A DNA stretch of 43,725 nucleotides from assembly GCA_030590485.1 (NCBI GenBank), contig JAUUYL010000010.1, positions 1 to 43,725 of the forward strand, read 5' to 3'. Below, one piece after another: positions 25,193 through 33,208 of the stretch (within the stretch, counting starts at the first letter, position 1; each line of letters starts with the position of its first letter). The DNA comes from Lentisphaerota bacterium. Lineage in GTDB: Bacteria > Verrucomicrobiota > Kiritimatiellia > UBA8416 > JAUUYL01. The notes beneath the pieces are model-generated. The model ran no database searches, was not told the origin of the DNA, and saw nothing but the letters and a program-made list of their open reading frames with translations. A program made the translations under genes and the position numbers.

Positions 25193-25221
25193 ATAATTGC
25201 AACAATTCTTTTCGCAATTAT
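25193..25221. promoter_or_regulatory. Perfect inverted repeat, likely operator
   Basis: ATAATTGC (25193-25200) and GCAATTAT (25214-25221) form a perfect 8-bp inverted repeat with a 13-base spacer. It sits about 28 bases upstream of the His/Cys-rich gene start. The 13-base spacer is the same as in the two NikR-type palindromes, so a related ribbon-helix-helix repressor, or a Zur-like one, is plausible. Confidence 0.6.
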
Positions 25222-25308
25222 TTACATTGTGAAGATTGTAATATTAAATGACATCGAACGGAAAAAGCTTATAGATGCCCTTATGGCATTGCTTCGTCTG
25301 TAATGCGT

Positions 25309-26067
25309 TCACACTGACACCTTTCCGCAAAGCGAACAGCATTGTAGCTTAAGCGGTTTTTCCAGGGAACATTGTTCTAGAAGCTCCTCGTCTTGCATCA
25401 ATTCTCTAGTAGGGCCGTCTGCGGCAATCTTTCCTTTATGAATGATAAGTGTGCGCTCGCATAAATCTACGGCCATATCAAGATCATGAGTTGCTATGAT
25501 CTTTGTGTGTTTAAACGTGCCTAGTAACGCTATGAGCTTACGTCTGGTTTTTGGGTCCAGATGAGAGCTCGGTTCATCCATTACAAGTATGTTTGGCGAC
25601 ATGGAAAGGACGGTTGCAATTGCCACTGCTCGTTTTTCGCCCGCAGACAGTTTGAAGGGTGGACGATCTTTCAGGTGAAGCATACCTACGGTTTCAAGCG
25701 CGTCGTAAACACGTTTTTTTATCTCATCAGCAGGGAAGCCTAGATTCATTGGGCCAAAAGCAACATCTTCAAATACCGTTGGCATAAATAGTTGATCGTC
25801 AGGATCTTGAAAGACCATACCTACCGTGCGATGAACTTCATTAAGTGTTTCTTTTGTTAGAGAATAATCTCCTATGCGTAATGCGCCCTCGGTTGGAAGG
25901 AGATACCCGTTAAGATGAAGCAAAAGTGTAGACTTGCCCGCTCCGTTTTCGCCGACAATCGCGACGGACTCACCGTGCGTAATTCGAAACGATACGCCTT
26001 GAATAGCCGATGTTCCGTCGGGGTATTTGTAATGTAAATCTTCGGCTTCAATAATATGATGACTCAT
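25309..26067 (-). CDS. cbiO: Nickel/cobalt ECF transporter ATPase (CbiO type)
   Basis: 252 residues from ATG 26065-26067 with GGAGGT upstream; the frame to 26223 overlaps cbiQ by a meaningless extension. Walker A GENGAGKST, Q-loop VFQDPDDQ (CbiO/EcfA hallmark), signature LSAGEKR, Walker B ILVMDEPSSHLD, switch His ATHD. Overlaps the cbiQ stop by ATGA. It powers CbiMN-CbiQ. The C-terminus ends QCCSLCGKVSV, a Cys cluster that is unusual. Confidence 0.9.
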   Translation of the reverse strand: MSHHIIEAEDLHYKYPDGTSAIQGVSFRITHGESVAIVGENGAGKSTLLLHLNGYLLPTEGALRIGDYSLTKETLNEVHRTVGMVFQDPDDQLFMPTVFEDVAFGPMNLGFPADEIKKRVYDALETVGMLHLKDRPPFKLSAGEKRAVAIATVLSMSPNILVMDEPSSHLDPKTRRKLIALLGTFKHTKIIATHDLDMAVDLCERTLIIHKGKIAADGPTRELMQDEELLEQCSLEKPLKLQCCSLCGKVSV

Positions 26068-26876
26068 GAGATGACCTCCGTAATAAATGAACCCAGCAGT
26101 TGGGAAATGTTGTAAAGCCTCATGATGATGAAGAGACCTGACCAGCCCGCTACGAATGCAACATCTCCTGAGGTAAGTCTTAATTGTTTCATAGATGGAA
26201 TGTGTCCGTCGAAACCACGGCAACTCATCGCTGAGTGAATACGTTGCGCTCGGTCAAGAGATCGTAAAAGTAAGTGCCCTAGCATGTGTCCGAAAGCCTT
26301 CATTCCTGTGTCCTGTTTGCTGAATGATCGGCATCTCTTTGCTCTAACCATTCTCATTCCTTCCTCCATAATCACAAACAGATAGCGATACATAAATAGT
26401 AGTTGAGCTGTAAAAACGCGAGGAACACCAAGTTTCTCTAGGGCCAGACAGACACCATTAATTCCAGTGCATGCAAGAAGAATAAGTGCCGCTCCAACCG
26501 TCAAGATGAACCGGACGAGTATGGACAGCAGGGAAATCCATCCGCCCGCTATAGACCAGTCGCCAATGGTAAGGAGCGGCTCTCTGTCAAGAAAGGGATT
26601 GAACACACCAACCAATATGGCAAAGGGTGCCACCAGTATTATCTTCTTGAGAATATAACGTGCAGGGATGTCACCACGTGCTATAAGCGCAATCGGATAT
26701 ACAAAAAAGGATAGCAACGCCGACACTTCGTATTTGCCGAAAGAAACTACCGTGGCAACGAATACCAAGGTGGTCAATAGTTTTGCCCTTGGATCCAGCC
26801 TGTGAATGGCGGTGTCCTTGGTCGCAAGTCTATCCATCAATCCAATTTCAATAAAATGCGCGCCAATGTCTGCCAT
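26064..26876 (-). CDS. cbiQ: ECF transporter transmembrane coupling protein (CbiQ type)
   Basis: 270 residues. Six or so hydrophobic segments with DPRAKLLTTLVFVATVVS (CbiQ start) and the two coupling-helix Ala-Arg-Gly type motifs, RAKRCR and SAMSCRGFDG. It links the ATPase to the substrate-binding CbiMN protein. It overlaps cbiO and is 26 bases after cbiM. Confidence 0.88.
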   Translation of the reverse strand: MADIGAHFIEIGLMDRLATKDTAIHRLDPRAKLLTTLVFVATVVSFGKYEVSALLSFFVYPIALIARGDIPARYILKKIILVAPFAILVGVFNPFLDREPLLTIGDWSIAGGWISLLSILVRFILTVGAALILLACTGINGVCLALEKLGVPRVFTAQLLFMYRYLFVIMEEGMRMVRAKRCRSFSKQDTGMKAFGHMLGHLLLRSLDRAQRIHSAMSCRGFDGHIPSMKQLRLTSGDVAFVAGWSGLFIIMRLYNISQLLGSFITEVIS

Positions 26877-26902
26877 GCAATATCTTCAACCTTTCTTCCT
26901 TT

Positions 26903-27934
26903 TTAGGGTGTAACTTTGCGTGGCCTCAAAATATACCCTGTCAATACAGCAATAGACAGTGTTAATAAACCACCAATAAGACCAGATACAGTCGTTCCAG
27001 CGTCAATTGCCGGCCACTGTCCAGGGAGTTCTTCTTCAGCTTCCGATTCTGGTGAAGCAAAGCCGTAATCAGGGAGGAATGCGGTTGACCCCTGAATGCT
27101 GGCCAGTGATGCGTGTATCCCGTGCTCAGGAGCCTCCAGCTCTTCCGATCCACTTGTTTGGAACATAGCCCACTCAAGTCCGTCAGGATAACTAGATGCA
27201 AACCAACTTAGCATGCTTCCTGTGAGAGCTGCGACGGCGAGAAGTATAATCAGAATTCTCTTGATAGAATAACTGCCAACGGGTTTGGATTGAGAGACCG
27301 CACTTAATACCTCTGGCCGAGCTTTCCATACGAAAGCTACCACCGAGGCTGTAACCAGACCCTCCACGATGCCTATAGCCAAGTGTATAGGCTGCATCAC
27401 GAGAGCAAATGTGCGGAAGGGTAGTTCAGATATGTCTGAGAAGACAGTCTCCATTACTACTCCAAAAGCGCCTAATTGCAGCCCGATGATTGCCGCTGCG
27501 GTACATCCGATGCATAAGCGTACCGGAGTAGGTTTGTCACCGACAATCTTTCTAAAGACTAGCGGATAAGCAATAAAGCACGGGAAGAATCCAAGATTAA
27601 ACATGTTGCATCCCAGAGCAAGAAGGCCTCCGTCTGCAAAGAACAGTGCCTGAACAACAAGTACCGACGATATAACAAGAAATGCTGCGTGGGGCCCCAG
27701 CAGAACAGCCAATAGCATTCCTCCTCCCAGATGTCCGCTGGAACCAGTGCCTGGAATGGAAAAGTTGATCATCTGAGCTGCAAAGACAAAAGCTCCCAAG
27801 ACTCCCATGAGAGGGATTCGTCTATCATCAAACACCGTTCTGATTTTTTTTGAACAATAACCAATTAATCCTGCGCTGGCTACCCACATAGTTCCTCCAA
27901 CAGCAGGCGAGATTAAGGCGTCGGCCATATGCAT
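26903..27934 (-). CDS. Nickel/cobalt substrate-specific protein CbiM fused to CbiN-like region
   Basis: 343 residues. MHMADALISPAVGGTMW is the CbiM/NikM start; its N-terminal Met-His is the metal ligand. Core membrane domain to about 225, then a C-terminal NikN-like half with a transmembrane helix, SYPDGLEWAMFQTS and a final helix SGLIGGLLTLSIAVLTGYILR. It is therefore a CbiMN/NikMN type subunit of a nickel or cobalt ECF importer. NikR nearby favours nickel. Confidence 0.9.
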   Translation of the reverse strand: MHMADALISPAVGGTMWVASAGLIGYCSKKIRTVFDDRRIPLMGVLGAFVFAAQMINFSIPGTGSSGHLGGGMLLAVLLGPHAAFLVISSVLVVQALFFADGGLLALGCNMFNLGFFPCFIAYPLVFRKIVGDKPTPVRLCIGCTAAAIIGLQLGAFGVVMETVFSDISELPFRTFALVMQPIHLAIGIVEGLVTASVVAFVWKARPEVLSAVSQSKPVGSYSIKRILIILLAVAALTGSMLSWFASSYPDGLEWAMFQTSGSEELEAPEHGIHASLASIQGSTAFLPDYGFASPESEAEEELPGQWPAIDAGTTVSGLIGGLLTLSIAVLTGYILRPRKVTP

Positions 27935-27969
27935 AACGATACTCCTTCGTTTTATATTAATGCTTCTTG

Positions 27970-29046
27970 TTAGAATTCCATGGCAAGTTGTGTTGTTACA
28001 ACATTGCGATCTTCTGTGTTGTCTTTAAATTCTCCATGCAAATATTCAATTGCAAGCGTCGCTGACTCCGATATCTTTATTGATGAACTAATTCCGTATT
28101 GTTTCTCCGGGAAACCGGGGAAATCATTACAACCCTCATGTTTCAGGGCTATCTCTGCTTCGCATACGTTGAAACGAATTCCGGCTTCTACGTTCCAGGC
28201 TGCAGGTTGAAGTTCCGTTTGAGCGAGTACACCTGGCGCGAAACCTTCAATGGCTGTTATATATTCAGCCTCTGCAACAAATCTGCCGATCTGAAGAGAT
28301 ATGAAGCCGCCAGCTCCTTCAGCACTGCTATATTCTATGTTCTCGTCTTCGTTATTCTTCGCGTTTTCAATTATCATTTCCTCCAAAGCGTCTGATTCGC
28401 CAATGCTGGAAATCCAATATCCGCCTATCTGCAGATATTTGCAGATGTTCAACGTGCAGGCTGCAAAAAGATCATTAGCTTTCTCGCTATCCTCATCCCC
28501 ATCGCCGTTGAACGCACCCACGCTGATGTCGAGTAGCCCAGATGCAAATCCGGCAAGCATTGCAGATTCGCGAGTTTCTGCCAGCTCCAACGCAAGAGAA
28601 TCGCTGATGAAATGGCTGTTGAAAGTCCCAAAAGGCACGTACATCTTGCCGACTCTTAAATATGCAGGGCAAACTTTGTTTCCACCTAAGATAATCATAG
28701 CTTCATCAAGATTGACTGGATCTGTATCATCCTCTTCCCATAACAATAGGGCGCGACCTTGAACCCACTCGCTCAATTCTGCTTCAATACCTAATTCAAA
28801 AGTGGCAAGAACGATATCACTGACAGTTTCTCCATTCTCCTTTCCGGTGTAAGCTTCCACTTCTATCATTCCGCCTACAGAAACTCCTTTTTGCAGGATA
28901 ATGTTCGCTACGTCTCTTCTTTCCGCCGGAGTCTCATAAAGGTGTGGCGTCTTCTTTGTTCTCTCTTCTGCGAATGTTGTTATAGAGGCTACCAGTAAGG
29001 CGGTGACGCCCCAAACGCCTACACTTCGTGTTTTTCGTGTTATCAT
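27970..29046 (-). CDS. Outer-membrane porin, LbtU-like, linked to nickel uptake
   Basis: 358 residues from ATG 29044-29046, with GGAAGGAAAAG upstream and a Sec signal (VGVWGVTALLVASITTFAEE). After a short periplasmic segment (LYETPAERRDVA), alternating strands begin SVGGMIEVEAYTG and continue to a final strand VVTTQLAMEF ending in Phe, as outer-membrane barrels do. The LbtU siderophore-porin family has a similar layout. It precedes cbiM by 35 bases and follows a NikR-type palindrome, so it probably carries nickel across the outer membrane. Confidence 0.78.
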   Translation of the reverse strand: MITRKTRSVGVWGVTALLVASITTFAEERTKKTPHLYETPAERRDVANIILQKGVSVGGMIEVEAYTGKENGETVSDIVLATFELGIEAELSEWVQGRALLLWEEDDTDPVNLDEAMIILGGNKVCPAYLRVGKMYVPFGTFNSHFISDSLALELAETRESAMLAGFASGLLDISVGAFNGDGDEDSEKANDLFAACTLNICKYLQIGGYWISSIGESDALEEMIIENAKNNEDENIEYSSAEGAGGFISLQIGRFVAEAEYITAIEGFAPGVLAQTELQPAAWNVEAGIRFNVCEAEIALKHEGCNDFPGFPEKQYGISSSIKISESATLAIEYLHGEFKDNTEDRNVVTTQLAMEF

Positions 29047-29068
29047 ACGTGCTTTTCCTTCCTTTCGT

Positions 29069-29095
29069 GTCATACGAATATAAATATCGTAATAC
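29069..29095. promoter_or_regulatory. NikR-type operator upstream of nickel porin
   Basis: GTCATAC (29069-29075) and GTAATAC (29089-29095) separated by 13 bases, matching the nikR-upstream palindrome except for one base. It lies about 23 bases before the porin start and heads the porin-cbiM-cbiQ-cbiO operon. Confidence 0.72.
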
Positions 29096-29121
29096 TGCTG
29101 TCTCAAAAAAAATATATGCTC

Positions 29122-29535
29122 TTACAGTACCTTGCCTGTGGAAGCGGCTGACAACGACGCATATTTGACGCCCTTCGTTGCTTTAAGTCGCTCGGCAAGT
29201 TCCTGTACTTTCTCCGGCTTCCCTCTTACAATCACAACTTCCAGACAATTGTCATGGTCCAGGTGAATGTGCTGAGATGAAATTATCAAATGGTGGTAAT
29301 TGTGCTGAACATGGGTAAGTTTTGTTGAGAGGCCACGCTTATGATGATCGAAGACCATGATGATTGCCGCCGCCACTTCTTCCCCTGTTTTCCATTCCTG
29401 CTTCACCAAAGCATCACCGATCAGATCGGCAATAGCCTTTGATCTTGTAGGGCAGCCTGCTTTCTTGATCTGTTCATCAAACCTCTCAAGAAGACCATCA
29501 TCCAGCGAAACTGTAAATCGAGTTAATTTTGACAT
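29122..29535 (-). CDS. nikR: Nickel-responsive regulator NikR
   Basis: 137 residues from ATG 29533-29535; the alternative ATG at 29550 would nearly touch the operator. Residues 1-45 are a ribbon-helix-helix (LTRFTVSLDDGLLERFDEQI). Residues 55-137 are the ACT-like metal domain with VQHNYHH (H78), HIH (H89, H91) and NC (C97), corresponding to the E. coli nickel ligands H76, H87, H89, C95. It represses nickel uptake when nickel is plentiful. A palindrome directly upstream suggests autoregulation. Confidence 0.92.
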   Translation of the reverse strand: MSKLTRFTVSLDDGLLERFDEQIKKAGCPTRSKAIADLIGDALVKQEWKTGEEVAAAIIMVFDHHKRGLSTKLTHVQHNYHHLIISSQHIHLDHDNCLEVVIVRGKPEKVQELAERLKATKGVKYASLSAASTGKVL

Positions 29536-29550
29536 AAATGCACCACCCAA

Positions 29551-29577
29551 GTATTACGAATTTTGTAAATGTAATAC
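29551..29577. promoter_or_regulatory. NikR operator upstream of nikR
   Basis: GTATTAC (29551-29557), 13-base spacer, GTAATAC (29571-29577): perfect 7-bp inverted repeat 16 bases before the nikR ATG. Same layout as the porin-upstream site. From memory, NikR sites in some anaerobes have a GTGTTAC-N13-GTAACAC type, which fits. Confidence 0.75.
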
Positions 29578-29882
29578 TTTGTTCTCTCTTAGTCAATGCT
29601 AATCAGCCCTGAGGTATTTGCGCTGTTATGTGGCGCAAATGCAGTTAAAAGTTATTATGTTGTCCGACAATCCCTATCGGACTCACCGAAATAGTTATTA
29701 GTAGCTGTAGCCAAGCAGGTTAAAAGGTAATGGATTTTTATGCGTTCTAAGAGAATCACCTGCAAGCGGCTTTATAACTAGTCTGCACACTGGGGGTCAA
29801 ATCATGCAAACTCACAGTGACTATTAACTTTTAACCATTAACTCGTCATGGGGTAATGACTTTCTTGCACACCAATATCGCG
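29578..29882. other. Intergenic region between nikR and the C_GCAxxG_C_C gene
   Basis: Just over 300 bases without a credible frame. It holds a small dyad (GTCCGA at 29662-29667 and TCGGAC at 29677-29682), a GTCAT/ATGAC hairpin at 29845-29860 with TTTC after it, and AACTTTTAACCATTAACTC, a relative of the GGTTAATGG filler seen elsewhere. The nikR promoter must be near 29580-29620. Confidence 0.4.
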
Positions 29883-30320
29883 TTAGGTCAGTAGATCTGC
29901 AAGCAGCGTGGCGGCGTCTCGAACGACTTTTTTGCAGATAATTTTATGATGTCTGCGTTCTTTAACTTCTTCTTTTGTTGCGTGGTTTTTTAGAATCTGT
30001 TTACATATGGAGGTGTCGTGTATTTGCTCGAAGTTTTGGGTTAACTCCCTGATTTTCTCATAGGTCAGGATTTTACTTTTCATGTCCTTCGGGTCGGTAT
30101 TCCCGTATTTCAGGCCTAATACCATAAATCCACCAGTTAGGGCACCACAGGTACGGCGCAGTCGGCCCATGCCGCCCCCAAATCCAGAAGAAATCTTTTT
30201 GGCGTTTTCTAAGTCGACCCCAAACTCCTCACAAAAAGCCATAAACACAGATTGCGAGCAAGCATAACCCTCATTAAAGTAATCAACCGATTTTTGTATC
30301 CTTTTGTCAGGTGTTCTCAT
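29883..30320 (-). CDS. C_GCAxxG_C_C family protein
   Basis: 145 residues. GYACSQSVFMAFCEEFG near 19-35, then GGGMGRLRRTCGALTGG near 49-65 match the family's Cys-GCAxxG pattern, and Cys residues recur at about 107 and 129. Such proteins occur in anaerobes near redox or metal genes; a redox or metal role is expected but not shown. It stands alone between nikR and the TPR gene. No Shine-Dalgarno is obvious. Confidence 0.82.
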   Translation of the reverse strand: MRTPDKRIQKSVDYFNEGYACSQSVFMAFCEEFGVDLENAKKISSGFGGGMGRLRRTCGALTGGFMVLGLKYGNTDPKDMKSKILTYEKIRELTQNFEQIHDTSICKQILKNHATKEEVKERRHHKIICKKVVRDAATLLADLLT

Positions 30321-30557
30321 GAAGATAAATTACCATTGTTAAGTCAGATATTCTAGCGATTAAATAATGTTATCGAATAATTGTTTAAAGAGCACATGCG
30401 CAACGTGTCATTCGCCGAGTAACATGGGGGGGATTTGCCACCCAGCCGGCCGGAGGTCCGCCCTCAGGATAAACAGGACAAGGTTAATGCGCGTATTATG
30501 CCCACTGCTCACTGCCCATGCCTTTGGCTTGTAAATTTGTGTAAAACGCGGTTGCTA

Positions 30558-30580
30558 AGAATGCTGATACTTGGCATTCT
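30558..30580. promoter_or_regulatory. Dyad immediately upstream of the TPR gene
   Basis: AGAATGC (30558-30564) and GCATTCT (30574-30580) form a perfect 7-bp inverted repeat with a 9-base loop, ending 6 bases before the ATG. It leaves no room for a normal Shine-Dalgarno, so it may be an operator overlapping the promoter, or an mRNA hairpin. Confidence 0.4.
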
Positions 30581-30586
30581 TTATTT

Positions 30587-32152
30587 ATGGTTCGTGTCTT
30601 ATATCTTTTGATTTTGATAGCGAGTATCATTGTTTCTTCAACGCAAACTGTGTACAGCAACAAAGAATCGACGAAAGATCAAGCTGCTGAGAATTACTCT
30701 GTTGCCAAGCTTGAATTGTTATCTCGCGATGCACGCTGGGAAGATCTCTTGGACGGCGCTCGCATAGCGGCAGAACAAGATTTCGGCAACCCTGGGATTC
30801 TGGCTTACAGAATACGCGGGCTGAGAATGATGGGTGAGACACGCGAGGCGACGACACTGGTCAGTAACCTCATCAAACAATTCCCGAATAACCCTAACCT
30901 ACTTCTAGAACAAGCTTGGCTCAAAGCCTTGCATGGCAACTGGCAAGGGGCATTGGACGATGCTCAGCGAGCACAGGAATTCCAATCAACATCAACAGAA
31001 ATATTTATGGTAAAAGGTATAGCATACCGGGAATTGAAAAAATGGGATCAGGTTCTTAAAACTTTCACTACTGCCATATCCCAACAGCCTGAAAACCCCC
31101 TGAATTTTTTAAATCGCGGGCGAGCGTATATAGAATTAAAGAAATGGGATAAAGGTATGGTCGATCTGAAGCAGGCTGCTAAGCTCGACCCTAATTGCAG
31201 CGAGATATTCTTTTGCATTGGACGAGCCTATACAGGCATGAGCAAGCCAAGCAAAGCGTTAGCGGCATTCAACATGGCTGTTAAACTTCAACCTCTATCA
31301 AGCAAAACATATATGGCTCGAGGCGAGGTTATGGGCCAGCTTGGCAAGTGGCAGGAAGCGGCAAATGATTCATACACTGCCCACGTTCTTTGGTCTCGAG
31401 ACCTTCGGGTATACCTTACTGCCTGTAGAGCTGCCATCGCTTTGGGGGACTGGGCGGCATTGGCCGCTTACGCCGAGAACGGTCTTTCGGAACATTCTAA
31501 CAATAGCGATCTACTTAGTTTTTCCGGGCGTGCCTATCGGGAAAAGGGCGAATTTACAAAGGCCATAACTGCATATGACCATGCCCTGCAACTGGCTCCC
31601 GGCAACTGGCAGATATTGCTTGAACGCGCAACAACCCAATTTATGGCAGGCAACTACAATCAAGCATCCCAAGATTGTACAGCAGCTTTACGCCTTCGCC
31701 CTTCAGCATTGGCCTATTCCATGCGGGCTTTCAGCCGACTTAAAAGAGGTAAACTTGATGACGCATACGACGATTGTACTAATGCGATTACTTTGCAACC
31801 GGAAACAGTTACAGCACTGCTTGTTAGAGCCAATATATACCTTGAGTGGAAAAAGATTCCTAAAGCCTTGGCTGACAGTCGACAGGCGCTGAAGCTGGAT
31901 TCAAGTCAGGCATGGACAAACATCACTCTAGGTAAAGCTCTCTATGCCTCAGGTCAACACGAAAAAGCCCTTGCATATTTCAACCAGGGCATAACCATCG
32001 TACCCAATGACGTCCATTCGTATTTATTCAGAGGTAAATGCTATGCGGCTCTTGGCAATAACAAGATGGCCCGGGTCGACCTTAATAAAGTTATCACTCT
32101 TGATTCTACTCTGCGAGAAGAAGCAGAGAAAACGCTCACTACTTTAAATTAA
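30587..32152 (+). CDS. Secreted TPR-repeat protein
   Basis: 521 residues with a signal-like start (MVRVLYLLILIASIIVSST). From about residue 50 it is mainly repeated TPR units, seen as AFNMAVKLQPLSSKTYMARGEVM, AITAYDHALQLAPGNWQILLERA and NQGITIVPNDVHSYLFRGKCY, roughly 12 repeats. TPR arrays bind other proteins. It is followed after 9 bases by a secreted coiled-coil protein, likely co-transcribed. Function unknown. Confidence 0.85.
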   Translation: MVRVLYLLILIASIIVSSTQTVYSNKESTKDQAAENYSVAKLELLSRDARWEDLLDGARIAAEQDFGNPGILAYRIRGLRMMGETREATTLVSNLIKQFPNNPNLLLEQAWLKALHGNWQGALDDAQRAQEFQSTSTEIFMVKGIAYRELKKWDQVLKTFTTAISQQPENPLNFLNRGRAYIELKKWDKGMVDLKQAAKLDPNCSEIFFCIGRAYTGMSKPSKALAAFNMAVKLQPLSSKTYMARGEVMGQLGKWQEAANDSYTAHVLWSRDLRVYLTACRAAIALGDWAALAAYAENGLSEHSNNSDLLSFSGRAYREKGEFTKAITAYDHALQLAPGNWQILLERATTQFMAGNYNQASQDCTAALRLRPSALAYSMRAFSRLKRGKLDDAYDDCTNAITLQPETVTALLVRANIYLEWKKIPKALADSRQALKLDSSQAWTNITLGKALYASGQHEKALAYFNQGITIVPNDVHSYLFRGKCYAALGNNKMARVDLNKVITLDSTLREEAEKTLTTLN

Positions 32153-32161
32153 AGGAAAGAT

Positions 32162-33196
32162 ATGTCACGTTTCTTGATAAGACTTTGCCTGTTCAGTTTG
32201 TCGGCAGGCTTTCTGTTTGTCTGTATAAACGCTCATGCATCTGGATTTGACAGGGGAGTCGGTGGAAGCAGCAGTGCACTCTCTCAATTCAACAAGATCT
32301 CCGGTGGAAATATCTCACGCCCACCGATCATGAAAAATCATGTCCCATCTTCGGCTATTCCTGACGCGTCGGCCATAAACGCTTTAGCCACCGGCATGAT
32401 GTTGTTTCAGATGATTGAGGCAATGAGCAATGGTCAGCAGCAGCAAGCCGACCTTGCTCGAGCTCAAGCTGAGGCAGAAAGACAACGTCAACTCGAAGAA
32501 AAGAGATTGCGTGTTCAGAGAGCGGTGTGGGCCAACAAATTAAGGGAGATCTGGGATAAAGATGAAAAAGTTATCGCCGACAGTCTTGACGGCTCATTTG
32601 ACCTGCCGGGAGACAACCAAGTATATAGGGATTTTTTCGGTATCAGAACTACAACGCCCTCTGAGTTTAATGCAATTGAGAGCTCTGACCTTAGTGTAAC
32701 TGAGCCATTTGGCTCAGGTGCCACAGCTTCTCTGTTAACAACAGAGAAAAGTGCCGCTGAGGCAGGGCGATGGTACAGGAAGCGCACTCAATGCTACACA
32801 TCTGATATACAGAAGGCGATTTTGCAAGACGGCTCTGTCTCTGTTCGCGATGCAATCCTTGACATAGTAAAAGAGGTTCTCATTCCAAATAAATATCGTA
32901 ACGCTGAAAACGCCATTGATCACGGTAAAAATGTTGATGAACTCATTGTTAATCTACTCAAAGCAATGGGACCAGAGCGCTTAGTCAAAGTGCTGGTAAA
33001 TGGCAGTGCTGCCGAGCACCAGGAGATCGCAGACGACCTCAATATGGTTGCTAATAAATTTTACGCTGCGGCAAAGAAGACAGGAGGAATTAGCTCTGGT
33101 CGTTTATCTCTTCTTCAGGACTTTATCGATGTATTCAAATCAACTACCACCAAGAAGACTTACTATGATATGCGTACCGGCGTGCAATATCCGTGA
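32162..33196 (+). CDS. Secreted coiled-coil hypothetical protein
   Basis: 344 residues with a Sec signal (FLIRLCLFSLSAGFLFVCINAHA). The middle carries a Gln/Ala/Arg-rich helix (QQQQADLARAQAEAERQRQLEEKRLRVQRAVW, about 96-127), a likely coiled coil. The C-terminal part has no recognised fold. AAAGGAAAGAT gives a ribosome site. It follows the TPR gene and converges with a lipoprotein gene; I recognise no family. Confidence 0.72.
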   Translation: MSRFLIRLCLFSLSAGFLFVCINAHASGFDRGVGGSSSALSQFNKISGGNISRPPIMKNHVPSSAIPDASAINALATGMMLFQMIEAMSNGQQQQADLARAQAEAERQRQLEEKRLRVQRAVWANKLREIWDKDEKVIADSLDGSFDLPGDNQVYRDFFGIRTTTPSEFNAIESSDLSVTEPFGSGATASLLTTEKSAAEAGRWYRKRTQCYTSDIQKAILQDGSVSVRDAILDIVKEVLIPNKYRNAENAIDHGKNVDELIVNLLKAMGPERLVKVLVNGSAAEHQEIADDLNMVANKFYAAAKKTGGISSGRLSLLQDFIDVFKSTTTKKTYYDMRTGVQYP

Positions 33197-33208
33197 GAAT
33201 TAGACTGT

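Noticed and set aside
29845-29860. Terminator hairpin at the GTCAT/ATGAC dyad
   Set aside because: A five-base AT-rich stem with only TTTC after it is too weak to call.
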